From Flavobacterium tegetincola DSM 22377 (GTDB taxonomy: Bacteria; Bacteroidota; Bacteroidia; Flavobacteriales; Flavobacteriaceae), in the NCBI RefSeq assembly GCF_000425485.1, contig NZ_AUDN01000007.1:62001-126000 (forward strand): a DNA stretch of 64,000 nt, written 5' to 3'. The notes below the pieces were generated by a model, which ran no database searches, was not told where the DNA came from, and saw only the letters and a list, made by a program, of their open reading frames with translations. Below are positions 42,550-51,420 of this stretch, one piece after another (the stretch's first letter is position 1; each line of letters opens with the position of its first letter). The translations under genes and the position numbers were made by a program.

Positions 42550-43449
42550 ATGTTTATGCGACTTTCTCTTTTATTAGTATTCCTTCCTGCGCTTTGTTTC
42601 GCTCAAAATCAATCTCTTTTTCAAAAGAAAAACCTTGAACGAAATATGAGTGAACGCTGGGAATTAGATTCTGTTCATAGAAAAGGAACCTTTTTAATTT
42701 CTCCTTACAAGCCCATTTATGTACTGCCAATGCGGTGGTCGTCCAATCCCAATGAGCAACCGTATTCTGGTAATGGAAGTGAAGATTATGTTGCAGAACC
42801 GGGTGTGAACTATAATAATATTGAAGCTAAATTTCAGCTGAGCTTAAAGATAAAGATTCTTGAAAATGTACTTTGGGGAAAAGCAGATTTATGGGCCGCT
42901 TACACGCAAAAATCGCATTGGCAACTCTACAATAACGAACTTTCAAGACCATTTCGAGAAATTAATTATGAACCTGAACTTATTTTAAATTTCCCTGTAC
43001 ATTTTAGTTTTTTGGGCTTTGACGCAAAAATGGTAGGTGTTGCATTCAATCATGAATCTAATGGTAAAAGTTTACCGTTTTCTAGAAGTTGGAACCGAAT
43101 TATTTTCCATGCAGGATTTGAACGTGGAGATTGGAGTTTTTACGTTCGACCTTGGCTCAAGCTTCGTGCTGAGAAAGATGAAAATCCAGATATTAACAAG
43201 TACATTGGAAAAGCAGATCTTAATGTAATCTATACAAAAAATGGAAATGTCTTTTCCTTTATTGGAAGTCACAATTTACAATTTGACACAACACTTCGCG
43301 GCGCCGGAACATTTTCTTGGTCGTATCCGATTCAGGGAAATTTAAAAGCACAACTGCAAATATCGCACGGTTTTGGAGAAACCTTAATTGATTATAATAA
43401 TGTGCAAACTACGATAGGTTTAGGTATTTCACTAGTAGAGTGGTTGTAA
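42550..43449 (+). CDS. pldA: Outer-membrane phospholipase A1
   Basis: This 299-aa protein has a signal peptide ending in CFAQ (about 19) and the OMPLA beta-barrel pattern. The catalytic His and Ser lie in FNHESNG and the Asn in SRSWNR, the family's H/S/N triad. YTQKSHWQLYNN is the conserved YTQxSxWQ strand. It hydrolyses phospholipids that reach the outer leaflet, with calcium and dimerisation needed in the E. coli enzyme. The gene stands alone and is convergent with prfB. Confidence 0.94.
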   Translation: MFMRLSLLLVFLPALCFAQNQSLFQKKNLERNMSERWELDSVHRKGTFLISPYKPIYVLPMRWSSNPNEQPYSGNGSEDYVAEPGVNYNNIEAKFQLSLKIKILENVLWGKADLWAAYTQKSHWQLYNNELSRPFREINYEPELILNFPVHFSFLGFDAKMVGVAFNHESNGKSLPFSRSWNRIIFHAGFERGDWSFYVRPWLKLRAEKDENPDINKYIGKADLNVIYTKNGNVFSFIGSHNLQFDTTLRGAGTFSWSYPIQGNLKAQLQISHGFGETLIDYNNVQTTIGLGISLVEWL

Positions 43450-43522
43450 TTTCCTGCAAAGCTTAGAATAACTTAAAAAAAAATACGGCAACAAAGGTGT
43501 AAGAATCATAATATGCAATAGC

Positions 43523-43559
43523 AAAAAAAAATCCTGCACATTTAAAACGTGCAGGATTT
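43523..43559 (-). terminator. Terminator of prfB
   Basis: An 11-bp stem (AAATCCTGCAC 43529-43539 with GTGCAGGATTT 43549-43559) is followed on the minus strand by a T run. Confidence 0.88.
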
Positions 43560-43565
43560 CTAGTT

Positions 43566-44664
43566 TTATTCTTCTTCTTTTTGACCCATCATCATCAGAT
43601 AAGCTTTCAGAAATTCATCGAGTTCACCGTTTAAAACATCATCCACATTACTTGTTTCGTGTCCGCTTCTAACGTCTTTAATCAATTTATAAGGATGCAA
43701 AACATAATTCCGAATTTGCGAACCCCATTCAATTTTCATTTTATCGGCTTCAATATCGGCACGTTGCGCCATTTGCTTTTTCAACTCAATTTCAAACAAT
43801 TGCGAACGCAACATTTGCATCGCTCGTTGCCTGTTATCTTGTTGAGAACGCGTTTCCGAACACTGAATTTGAATCCCAGAAGGTTTGTGAAAAAGTTGCA
43901 CTTTCGTTTCCACCTTATTCACATTCTGACCTCCGGCTCCACTCGAACGCGAGGTAATGATCTCAATATCCGCTGGATTAATGTCAATTTCAATCGTATC
44001 ATCCACCAAAGGATACACGTAAACGGAAGCAAAAGAAGTATGTCTTTTTCCATTACTATCAAAAGGAGAAATACGCACCAATCGATGCACACCATTCTCG
44101 CCTTTTAAATAACCAAAGGAAAAATCGCCTTCAATCTCTAGCGTTACTGTTTTAATTCCAGCAACTTCACCTTCTTGAAAGTTCAATTCGCGTACTTTAT
44201 AGCCACTTTTTTCAGCCCACATCATGTACATTCGCATTAACATAGACGCCCAATCGCAACTTTCTGTACCTCCAGCACCTGCCGTAATTTGTAAAACCGC
44301 ACTCATACTATCGCCTTCTTCCGAAAGCATATTTCTGAATTCTAAATTTTCCAAATGAGAATTGGTCGCTTCGTATTGCTCGTCCAACTCCTCTTCTGTC
44401 AGTTCGCCTTCCTTGTAAAATTCGTAGGCCAATTGAAGTTCATCGCCAAGCAAAGCCGCTTTGTCGTAATCTTCAATCCATTTCTTTTTAGAGCGCAAAA
44501 CCTTAATATAAGCTTCGGCTTCTCTAGCATTGTTCCAAAAATCGGGAGCGAGGGTTTTTTCTTCCTCGTTGGTAATTTCTATTAACTTCTTATCAACGTC
44601 AAAGATACCTCCTCAACGCACCAAGACGCTCCACAATACCTTTAATTTGTTCGGTATTTGTCAT
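43566..44664 (-). CDS. prfB: Peptide chain release factor 2 (programmed +1 frameshift)
   Basis: The gene starts at ATG 44662-44664 and reads 21 codons ([21 protein letters not shown]) to an in-frame TGA at 44599-44601. The site is the classic RF2 autoregulatory signal: AGGAGG, a short spacer, CTT TGA C. A +1 shift at CTTTGAC continues as [14 protein letters not shown] and gives a 365-aa protein, the usual RF2 length. The SPF stop-codon-recognition motif (RISPFDS) and GGQ (GAGGQNVNK) are intact. RF2 terminates at UGA and UAA; low RF2 raises frameshifting and so its own synthesis. Confidence 0.97.
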
Positions 44665-44683
44665 AAATTAGTTTTATTTTTGC

Positions 44684-44790
44684 GATGAATTTGGAGCTCA
44701 TCCTGCTGTCCGCTAAATCTTTTTCCCGCTAAAGAAGCGAGAAAAAGGATACCACTTCCATCAGGGCTAAAAAGGTTTCCGGAATTCATC
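44684..44790. repeat. Interspersed palindromic repeat R3
   Basis: It is bounded by GATGAATT (44684-44691) and AATTCATC (44783-44790), with a core hairpin CTTTTTC..GCT/AGC..GAAAAAG. It shares CTAAATCTTTTT and AAAAAGGATA with R2 in the same order. It lies between the divergent prfB and threonine aldolase genes. Confidence 0.78.
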
Positions 44791-44827
44791 AAATTTAAGT
44801 ACAAAAATAAGACATCCTTTTCAATAT

Positions 44828-45850
44828 ATGGAAATTAATTTAGTTAGCGATACTGTAACAAAACCTACACCCGAAATGCTTCGGTATATGTTTCAGGCTC
44901 AAGTAGGTGATGATGTTTACAAGCAAGATCCAACCGTTATTGCACTTGAAACTATGGTTGCTCAAATCTTCGGAATGGAAGCGGCACTCTTTTTTCCGTC
45001 CGGAACCATGGCCAATCAAACGGCAATAAAATTACATACACAACCCGGCGAACAATTGATTGCCGATAAATATGCACACGTTTTTAATTACGAAGGTGGT
45101 GGCGCATCCTTCAATTCTGGCGTTTCCTGTAAGTTACTTGATGGAAACCGTGGAATGATTACTGCAGAACAAGTTGCCGAAGCCATAAACGATCCCGAAT
45201 TTTATCATGCGCCATTAACAAGTTTAGTTTGTGTAGAAAATACTACAAATAAAGGTGGTGGCGCTTGCTATGATTTTGAAGAATTCAAACGCATCCGCAA
45301 AGTTTGTGACGAAAACAATTTAAAATTTCACATGGACGGTGCCCGAATTTGGAATGCTCTTGTTCATAAAAAAGAAAATCCAACCGAATATGGAAAAGTA
45401 TTTGACACCATATCTGTCTGTCTATCAAAAGGTTTAGGAGCACCCATTGGATCACTTTTAGTGAGCGATAAGGCAACCATTAATCGTGCATTTCGAATTC
45501 GAAAAATTCTTGGAGGCGGAATGCGACAAGTAGGTTATCTAGCAGCTGCCGGAATTTATGCCTTGCAAAACAACGTAAACCGTTTAGTAGATGACCATCA
45601 GCGTGCCAGAGAATTAGGTGCGGTTTTAGAAAATTTGCCATGGGTAGAAAAAGTAGAACCTGTGGAAACCAACATCCTGATTTTCTCACTTAAAAAAGGT
45701 TTTGACGAAAAACTGCTTATTGAAAAACTGAAACAAAAAAGTATTTTTATCAGTTCGTTAGGACCAGGTAAATTAAGAATTGTAACCCACTTGGATTATA
45801 AAGCAGTAATGCACAATTATGTAATAGATACGCTAAAGAAGTTGGTATAA
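44828..45850 (+). CDS. ltaE: Low-specificity L-threonine aldolase
   Basis: This 340-aa PLP enzyme of fold type I begins LVSDTVTKPTPEM, the family start, and carries FFPSGTMANQTAIK, HMDGARIWNA and the PLP lysine Lys201 in CLSKGLGAPIGS. It splits L-threonine or L-allo-threonine into glycine and acetaldehyde in the cytosol. Length is normal. It appears monocistronic; the next sequence is a decayed type IX secretion domain. Confidence 0.94.
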   Translation: MEINLVSDTVTKPTPEMLRYMFQAQVGDDVYKQDPTVIALETMVAQIFGMEAALFFPSGTMANQTAIKLHTQPGEQLIADKYAHVFNYEGGGASFNSGVSCKLLDGNRGMITAEQVAEAINDPEFYHAPLTSLVCVENTTNKGGGACYDFEEFKRIRKVCDENNLKFHMDGARIWNALVHKKENPTEYGKVFDTISVCLSKGLGAPIGSLLVSDKATINRAFRIRKILGGGMRQVGYLAAAGIYALQNNVNRLVDDHQRARELGAVLENLPWVEKVEPVETNILIFSLKKGFDEKLLIEKLKQKSIFISSLGPGKLRIVTHLDYKAVMHNYVIDTLKKLV

Positions 45851-45952
45851 AGCTGTTTTTATACTAACTTATTACTGTAATTATTTTATAATAATTTAAA
45901 AAATAAGATATTAATGTTGGTTTTAATTAGTGATTTATAATTTATATTGTAA

Positions 45953-46111
45953 TTTACCGTTTCTGATGCTTTAGGTAAAGAGGTTCAACAAGTAAGCGTA
46001 AATGGAACGGCAAATGTACAGCTTGATTTAGAGGGTATTGCTAGTGGTATTTATTTTGTACAGATTACGTCTGGAAATGAAAATGTGGTAAAAAGAGTGA
46101 TCATTCAATTA
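45953..46111 (+). pseudogene. Orphan type IX secretion C-terminal sorting domain
   Basis: After a stop codon at 45950-45952, one frame encodes SDALGKEVQQVSVNGTANVQ, then LEGIASGIYFVQITSGNENVVKR and VIIQL. This is the type A sorting domain of Bacteroidota secreted proteins (DxLGKEV ... L..G.Y.V.I..G.....K.I.Q). No start codon, signal peptide or passenger domain precedes it, so it is the tail of a lost secreted protein. A good terminator still follows. Confidence 0.82.
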
Positions 46112-46133
46112 TATACAAGGTATAATTTAGATG

Positions 46134-46168
46134 AAAAGCAAAGTTGTAATGGCTTTGCTTTTTTTTTG
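46134..46168 (+). terminator. Terminator after the orphan sorting domain
   Basis: A 10-bp stem (AAAAGCAAAG 46134-46143 with CTTTGCTTTT 46153-46162) followed by T. It probably served the lost secreted-protein gene. Confidence 0.82.
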
Positions 46169-46413
46169 CATTAAAAAATTAAATACTAGGAAAGTACTCT
46201 TTTTAAGTTTGTACGCGTTTTAGATATTACCTGATAACTTCCTATTATTTTGTCCGTTATGTTGATGCGTATTTATTTAATACAGTTATTATTTTACGCG
46301 TGTATTTGCATTAAGCGGAATAATCATAGTAAAAAGGAACAGCGGATACAAAGTATTCGGAAACTTTTCATCAAATTCTTCAGCAATAACCTTATTGTTT
46401 TAATTGGCTTAAT
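46169..46413. other. Intergenic region before the AraC regulator
   Basis: AT-rich, without a recognised gene. The right end leads into the promoter at 46414. Confidence 0.45.
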
Positions 46414-46421
46414 TATATTTG
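46414..46421 (+). promoter_or_regulatory. -7 box of the AraC-type regulator
   Basis: TATATTTG matches TAnnTTTG exactly; a TTG at 46395-46397 is 16 bases upstream. The ATG follows at 46449. Confidence 0.5.
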
Positions 46422-46448
46422 AATGATAAAAATATATTCATTTCAGCC

Positions 46449-47279
46449 ATGATTAATTCAAACAAAGAATATTATTTGACGGAAGTCGATAAACGTCCCA
46501 AATCCATTTATTGTATGCACGATTTAATGGGTGAGAGCGATATCGCATTTCACAAACACGAGAAGGGACAATTTTTGTATACCGAAGGTGGAGTAGTACA
46601 TGTTATCACCGACAGTCAGACCTTTTTTCTTCCTGCACGACATTATATGTGGATTCCATCTGGTATGTTGCACAGCATTCATCCGGGAACAGCGAACGTG
46701 ATTATGAGAAATCTCTATTTTCCTACAGATAATGATGACGACGCTTTTTATTCAAAGGTTGGCGTTTATCCTATTAATGAGTTGCTTTTGCAAATGATTA
46801 TTTATACCAACCGCTGGAGTGGAGATAAAAAGCCTGTGGACAAAAGTGCGTGGCATTTTGCACTTTCCATCAAATGTATCTTGCCCGAAATCAGCCAATA
46901 CAATTTGCCTTTGGCTTTGCCGTATGCGAAAGACAAGCGATTGATTGCTGTAATTAAATACATGGAAAACAATTTGCACGATTCGATTCTGATTACTGAT
47001 TTTGAGAAGAAAATGGGATTGAGCTCGCGAACACTTTCTAGATTATTTCAAAGCGATGTAGGTATGTCATTCGTTCAATACCTTACCATTCAACGATTAA
47101 TGCGAGCCATTGTTTTGTTGTTAGAACAACAATTGTCCGTAAAAGAAGTATCTTCATTGGTAGGATACAACAGCATTCCGACATTTAGCAACACTTTTTA
47201 TAAAATCCTAGGCGTTAGACCGTCCGATTATGTGAAACAAACTTTAATTGTAACTCCAGAAGCATTTTTGGCGGAATAG
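46449..47279 (+). CDS. AraC-family transcriptional regulator
   Basis: This 276-aa regulator starts at ATG 46449; an in-frame TTG at 46419 would extend it over the promoter. An N-terminal cupin (HKHEKGQFLYTEGGVVHVIT, LPARHYMWIPSGMLHSI) suggests a small-molecule sensor. The C-terminal double helix-turn-helix (LITDFEKKMGLSSRTLSRLFQSDVG and VKEVSSLVGYNSIPTFSNTFYKILGVRPSDY) is typical. It lies 73 bases before the CoA-transferase/hydrolase gene in the same direction, which is the obvious candidate target. Confidence 0.92.
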   Translation: MINSNKEYYLTEVDKRPKSIYCMHDLMGESDIAFHKHEKGQFLYTEGGVVHVITDSQTFFLPARHYMWIPSGMLHSIHPGTANVIMRNLYFPTDNDDDAFYSKVGVYPINELLLQMIIYTNRWSGDKKPVDKSAWHFALSIKCILPEISQYNLPLALPYAKDKRLIAVIKYMENNLHDSILITDFEKKMGLSSRTLSRLFQSDVGMSFVQYLTIQRLMRAIVLLLEQQLSVKEVSSLVGYNSIPTFSNTFYKILGVRPSDYVKQTLIVTPEAFLAE

Positions 47280-47352
47280 CGTAATTATTTGGCGCTTTTG
47301 GATATGTAAACCATCAATATTGGTAATAAATTTGTTATTCAAATGTAAATTT

Positions 47353-48858
47353 ATGTATTCAGATCGAATTTTAAATGCTGACTTGTCGCAAAAAGTAATA
47401 ACTTCAGAAGAAGCAGCTTCTTTTTTTAAAGATAAAATGGTGATAGCTTCAAGTGGTTTTACAAAAGCGGGTGATAGTAAGGCCGTATTAGCAGCTTTGG
47501 CCGTAAGAGCCAAAATAGACCCACTGAAAGTGACCTTAATAACTGGAGCATCTTTAGGCCATGATACCGATGCAGCACTTGTGGAAGCGGAAGCACTTTC
47601 GTTACGACTTCCATTTCAAGTAGACCGCACCTTGCGAAAAGCTATAAATAAAGGAGAAGTACTTTTCATCGACCAGCATTTAGGAGAAACAGCCAATCTT
47701 TTAAAGGCGAATAACTTTCCAAAAATTGATATTGCTATTTTAGAAGCCATTCGGATCAATGAAGACGGAAGCATTGTGCCAACAACTTCGGTTGGAAACT
47801 CGGCTTCTTTTGCAGAATTGGCTGACAAAATCATTATTGAAATCAATACTAAAGTGCCTTTTTCGTTGTGCGGTTTGCATGATATTTTCTCTACAGGAAC
47901 GTATCCCAACCGAACTGAAATTCCGATAACTAATGCTTCAACTCGCATTGGAAGTGATTGCATTCCTATTGACATAAATAAAATAATTGGTGTAGTAATT
48001 ACTGAAATCATCGACAGTCCAGCGGAAATTGCTCCAGCAGATGAATCGACGATGGCTATTTCGAAACATCTTATTAATTACTTTACTGATGAAGTAAAAA
48101 AGGGAAACTTGACCAATTCACTCATGCCTTTACAAGCCGGAATTGGAAAAGTTGCCAATGCCGTTTTGAATGGTTTTTTAGATAGTGACTTTGAAAATCT
48201 CACCATGTATTCGGAAGTATTGCAAGACAGTACGTTTGATTTATTGGATTCTGGGAAAATGACCTTCGCTTCTGGTTCGTCCATCACAGTTTCAGAAGCG
48301 TATTACCATCGCATCTTCAACGATTTTGACAAGTACAAAGACAAAGTAGTTTTACGACCGCAAGATATAAGTAACGCTGCGGAAGTCATCAGGCGATTGG
48401 GTGTGATCAGTATTAATACGGCGTTGGAGTGCGATTTGTATGGCAATGTCAATTCAACTCACGTGGCAGGAACTGATATGATGAACGGGATTGGTGGTTC
48501 GGGCGACTTTGCTCGCAATGCCTACTTAAGTATTTTTGTGACGCAATCGGTTGCAAAAAATAATACAATTTCGCGCATTGTTCCGATGGTTTCGCATACC
48601 GATCACAACGAGCATGACGTAGATATTATTGTTACAGAACAAGGTTTGGCAGATTTAAGAGGTCTGGCTCCACGCCAACGTGCCGTAGCAATTATCGAGA
48701 ATTGTGTGCATCCTTTGTACAAAGCGCAATTGCAAGATTATTATGACAGAGCTGTAGCAAGGGGAGGACATACACCACATATTTTGGAAGAGGCATTTTC
48801 TTGGTATCAACTTCAAAAAGAAACGGGTACGATGCAACGCCTTTGCGAATTGGTTTAA
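47353..48858 (+). CDS. Acetyl-CoA hydrolase/succinate CoA-transferase family
   Basis: This 501-aa protein is of the Ach1/Cat1 type. The first half has VIASSGFTKAGDSKAV (family start); the second carries MYSEVLQD with the probable catalytic Glu and the MNGIGGSGDFARNAY glycine-rich loop, then VTEQGLADLRGLAPRQRA. Such enzymes move CoA between acetyl-CoA and succinate or hydrolyse acetyl-CoA. I start at ATG 47353, as the upstream TTG adds an unlikely segment. Control by the AraC regulator is plausible. Confidence 0.92.
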   Translation: MYSDRILNADLSQKVITSEEAASFFKDKMVIASSGFTKAGDSKAVLAALAVRAKIDPLKVTLITGASLGHDTDAALVEAEALSLRLPFQVDRTLRKAINKGEVLFIDQHLGETANLLKANNFPKIDIAILEAIRINEDGSIVPTTSVGNSASFAELADKIIIEINTKVPFSLCGLHDIFSTGTYPNRTEIPITNASTRIGSDCIPIDINKIIGVVITEIIDSPAEIAPADESTMAISKHLINYFTDEVKKGNLTNSLMPLQAGIGKVANAVLNGFLDSDFENLTMYSEVLQDSTFDLLDSGKMTFASGSSITVSEAYYHRIFNDFDKYKDKVVLRPQDISNAAEVIRRLGVISINTALECDLYGNVNSTHVAGTDMMNGIGGSGDFARNAYLSIFVTQSVAKNNTISRIVPMVSHTDHNEHDVDIIVTEQGLADLRGLAPRQRAVAIIENCVHPLYKAQLQDYYDRAVARGGHTPHILEEAFSWYQLQKETGTMQRLCELV

Positions 48859-49079
48859 TCAAAAGATGCTAAATGCGTAGAGAAATCTACAGCAATATTT
48901 CAAGTCTGAATTTGTATTGGAAGTAAATATATTAAATTTTTTCAAGTCGCATTTTTTGAATTTTTGATTAAATGTTACTTTTACGAGGCTGAGCTATTGT
49001 ATCTTGACGGTGCATTTTCTGCATTATTTTAAAATTATGATAACTTAATTAACAATGAATTTGGCCCGATTTAATAAAA
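48859..49079. other. Spacer downstream of the CoA-transferase gene
   Basis: No gene seen; it ends at the bidirectional terminator at 49080. Confidence 0.45.
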
Positions 49080-49110
49080 AAAAGCAGAAACTAATGTTTC
49101 TGCTTTTTTT
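49080..49110. terminator. Bidirectional terminator
   Basis: A perfect 12-bp stem (AAAAGCAGAAAC 49080-49091 with GTTTCTGCTTTT 49096-49107), flanked by A and T runs on the two sides. It serves the convergent CoA-transferase and redoxin genes. Confidence 0.92.
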
Positions 49111-49191
49111 CGTACTATATAACCATCAGAAAGGTTTATGACACTCGGATAAAATGTAATATTTAGAAAATATTCATAAGTAGTTCAAATC

Positions 49192-49890
49192 TTACTTTCC
49201 AATTGGCTTCACCGGACATCCAATAGCCTTTGTAAAGTTTGGATTTGGTTTTTCGCCTTTTTGTAATGCATTAATCGCATCTTCTAGGAATTTCACTTTC
49301 ACATCTTTTGCAGATTTTGCATTGTCGTCAATCGTACCAATGTATTGTACTTTACGTTCCTTATCCAATAAAAACACGTGTGGCGTACGAACGGCACCGT
49401 ATTGTGGGTATATTTTTTGTCCTTCATCAACCAAGTACGGAAATGTAAATCCTTTTTCTTTGGCTCTTTTTTGCATAGCTGCATAACCTTCTGCTTCATT
49501 TTCTGGGCTGTTCGGGTTAATGGCAATTACAGAATATCCTTTTTTAGCATACGCTTTATGCAAAGCAATCAAACGGTCTTCATACATTTTCGCAAACGGA
49601 CATTCGTTACACGTAAATACAACGATATACCCTTTGGCGTTTTTAATAGAAGATAGAGAAACCATTTTTCCATCTACATTTTTTAAACTGAAATCCGTTG
49701 CAACGTCTCCAATTTTGTATCCGCCAATTTCTTCTAACGTTTTCGTTTGTTCGGGACTATGTGCTCCTCCTGAAGGTGGTCCTTTTCGATCGCCTTTCGG
49801 TGGGCCTTTTCGTTCTTGAGCATACGTGTTAGAAACAAGAACAGCACCTAATAAAAGCAATGCTGTCAATAAAAGATTCAGTTTTTTCAT
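49192..49890 (-). CDS. Secreted redoxin/thioredoxin-like protein
   Basis: This 232-aa protein has a signal peptide ending in TYAQ (about 24), a Pro/Gly/Lys-rich low-complexity linker with two near-identical RKGPP units, and a thioredoxin-fold domain with DFSLKNVDGKMVSL and the redox pair CNEC in VVFTCNECPFAKMYEDRL. It resembles the peroxiredoxin-like AhpC/TSA family with an uncommon C-x-x-C. It follows the TlpA-type gene by 11 bases; the two probably act together in periplasmic thiol chemistry. Confidence 0.9.
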   Translation of the reverse strand: MKKLNLLLTALLLLGAVLVSNTYAQERKGPPKGDRKGPPSGGAHSPEQTKTLEEIGGYKIGDVATDFSLKNVDGKMVSLSSIKNAKGYIVVFTCNECPFAKMYEDRLIALHKAYAKKGYSVIAINPNSPENEAEGYAAMQKRAKEKGFTFPYLVDEGQKIYPQYGAVRTPHVFLLDKERKVQYIGTIDDNAKSAKDVKVKFLEDAINALQKGEKPNPNFTKAIGCPVKPIGK

Positions 49891-49901
49891 TTTTCGTTAT
49901 T

Positions 49902-50417
49902 TTAATTAATGGTTTTATGTATTTCAATTTCTAATTCTTCGAGACTTTCAAAACTACGCTCGTGGTATGTACGGTTTGTATTGTTAAAAATAATGGTGAA
50001 AGGCAAAGCACCCGACCAATTTGGGTCTATTTCGTCAATCCAATGGTTGGCATCTGCGTCATCGAGTAAAACGACTTTTGCAGTGATTCCTTTCTTCTTC
50101 AGGAACGGTTTCAGCTTTTTTTCGATGTCTTTAGGGAAATCTAAACTCACAAAAAGCAGTTCCACTTCGGGATGTTGATTGACATATTCTTGAAAGTAAG
50201 GCATTTCCATTATACATGGACCACACCACATCGCCCAGAAATTAACGATATACGTTTTGCTGGAATTTGTATAAAGTAAAGGTTCTAATTCGTCAAAATT
50301 ATAAACGCGAATGTCTTGGTTAACTGGTTCAGCCGCAACTTGTGCACTTATATTGGGACTGTAAAAAAGACCATTGAACGTGGAAAGGAGTACAGTTAGG
50401 TATAACTTGATTTTCAT
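49902..50417 (-). CDS. TlpA-like periplasmic thioredoxin
   Basis: I start this 171-aa protein at ATG 50415-50417, which places an ordinary signal peptide first (KIKLYLTVLLSTF ... SAQ). The thioredoxin fold carries the active site WAMWCGPCIMEMPYF and the cis-Pro segment GALPFTIIF. It probably reduces disulfides or supports cytochrome maturation in the periplasm. It is the first gene of a two-gene unit with the redoxin downstream. Confidence 0.92.
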   Translation of the reverse strand: MKIKLYLTVLLSTFNGLFYSPNISAQVAAEPVNQDIRVYNFDELEPLLYTNSSKTYIVNFWAMWCGPCIMEMPYFQEYVNQHPEVELLFVSLDFPKDIEKKLKPFLKKKGITAKVVLLDDADANHWIDEIDPNWSGALPFTIIFNNTNRTYHERSFESLEELEIEIHKTIN

Positions 50418-50682
50418 TTTAGTTAGAATTAGCGCTGTTACTAAGTTGTAGACTGAAGTAATCCTCAATATTTTAAAACAGTCGTTGTATGTATTGTTAT
50501 TTCAAAACTACGTACTATATGCTAACTACTGAAAAGAAATAGAAGTTTAGCTATTTTTTACCAACGATTTTGCTTTTTCCATCGACGGTATCGCGAAAAT
50601 AAGAAGTAATTTATGAAAGGGGATAGACTGTGCTTAGTTTTAGTGGAACATGAATACGTAATAACAGCAATGGCAAATCAAA

Positions 50683-51417
50683 CTAGTGGTTTAGCGAGTT
50701 GTTGCTTACAAATTCCAAGAACTTAGGTTTGTATTGTTCGGAAACCGTAATGCGTTCTTTATTGATAACGATCTGACTTCGCTCAATAACTTCAATATTC
50801 TTTAAAGAAACGATAAACGACCGATGTACTCGCATGAAATGGGTTTCAGGAAGTTCTTCTTCAAGACTTTTTAAACTCATCAAAGTCAAAATAGGTTTCG
50901 GATTGTCTTTCAACCAAATTTTGATGTAATCTTTCAATCCTTCAAAATAAAGCACATCAGCTAATTTAATGCGTAATTGTTTGTAATCCGATTTTACAAA
51001 AAGAAACTCTTTTTCTTCCGAAACCACATTTTGCTGTTTTCCCTTTACCAATTCAAACCACGTATTTGCTTTATTGGCTGCTGCCAAAAATTCAGCATAG
51101 TCAAATGGTTTCAACAAATAATCTAAGGCTTCGACTTTAAATCCTTCCAAAGCATACTGGTCAAAAGCCGTGGTAAATATGATACGGGTTTCTTTGGGCA
51201 CCATTTTAGAAAATTCAATTCCCGTTAAGTCTGGCATTTGGATATCCAAAAATAATAAGTCTACAGGTTCTTGCTGTATGAACTCTAATGCTTCAATGGC
51301 GCTACTACACTTTTTCTTTAATATCAAGTAGGGTGTTTTTTCCACGTAACTTTCTACTAAATTGAGTGCCATCGGCTCGTCGTCTACAATGATACAGGTG
51401 ATTTTTAAATTATTCAT
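50683..51417 (-). CDS. LytTR-family response regulator
   Basis: This 244-aa regulator has a receiver (acceptor Asp in LLFLDIQMPDLTG, Lys in YLLKPFDYAEF) and a C-terminal LytTR DNA-binding domain (LADVLYFEGLKDYIKIWL ... FMRVHRSFIVSLKNIEVI). It starts 3 bases after the stop of the sensor kinase gene. The pair closes the efflux operon, so it probably regulates that operon or an envelope-stress set. Confidence 0.95.
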   Translation of the reverse strand: MNNLKITCIIVDDEPMALNLVESYVEKTPYLILKKKCSSAIEALEFIQQEPVDLLFLDIQMPDLTGIEFSKMVPKETRIIFTTAFDQYALEGFKVEALDYLLKPFDYAEFLAAANKANTWFELVKGKQQNVVSEEKEFLFVKSDYKQLRIKLADVLYFEGLKDYIKIWLKDNPKPILTLMSLKSLEEELPETHFMRVHRSFIVSLKNIEVIERSQIVINKERITVSEQYKPKFLEFVSNNSLNH

Positions 51418-51420
51418 ACG

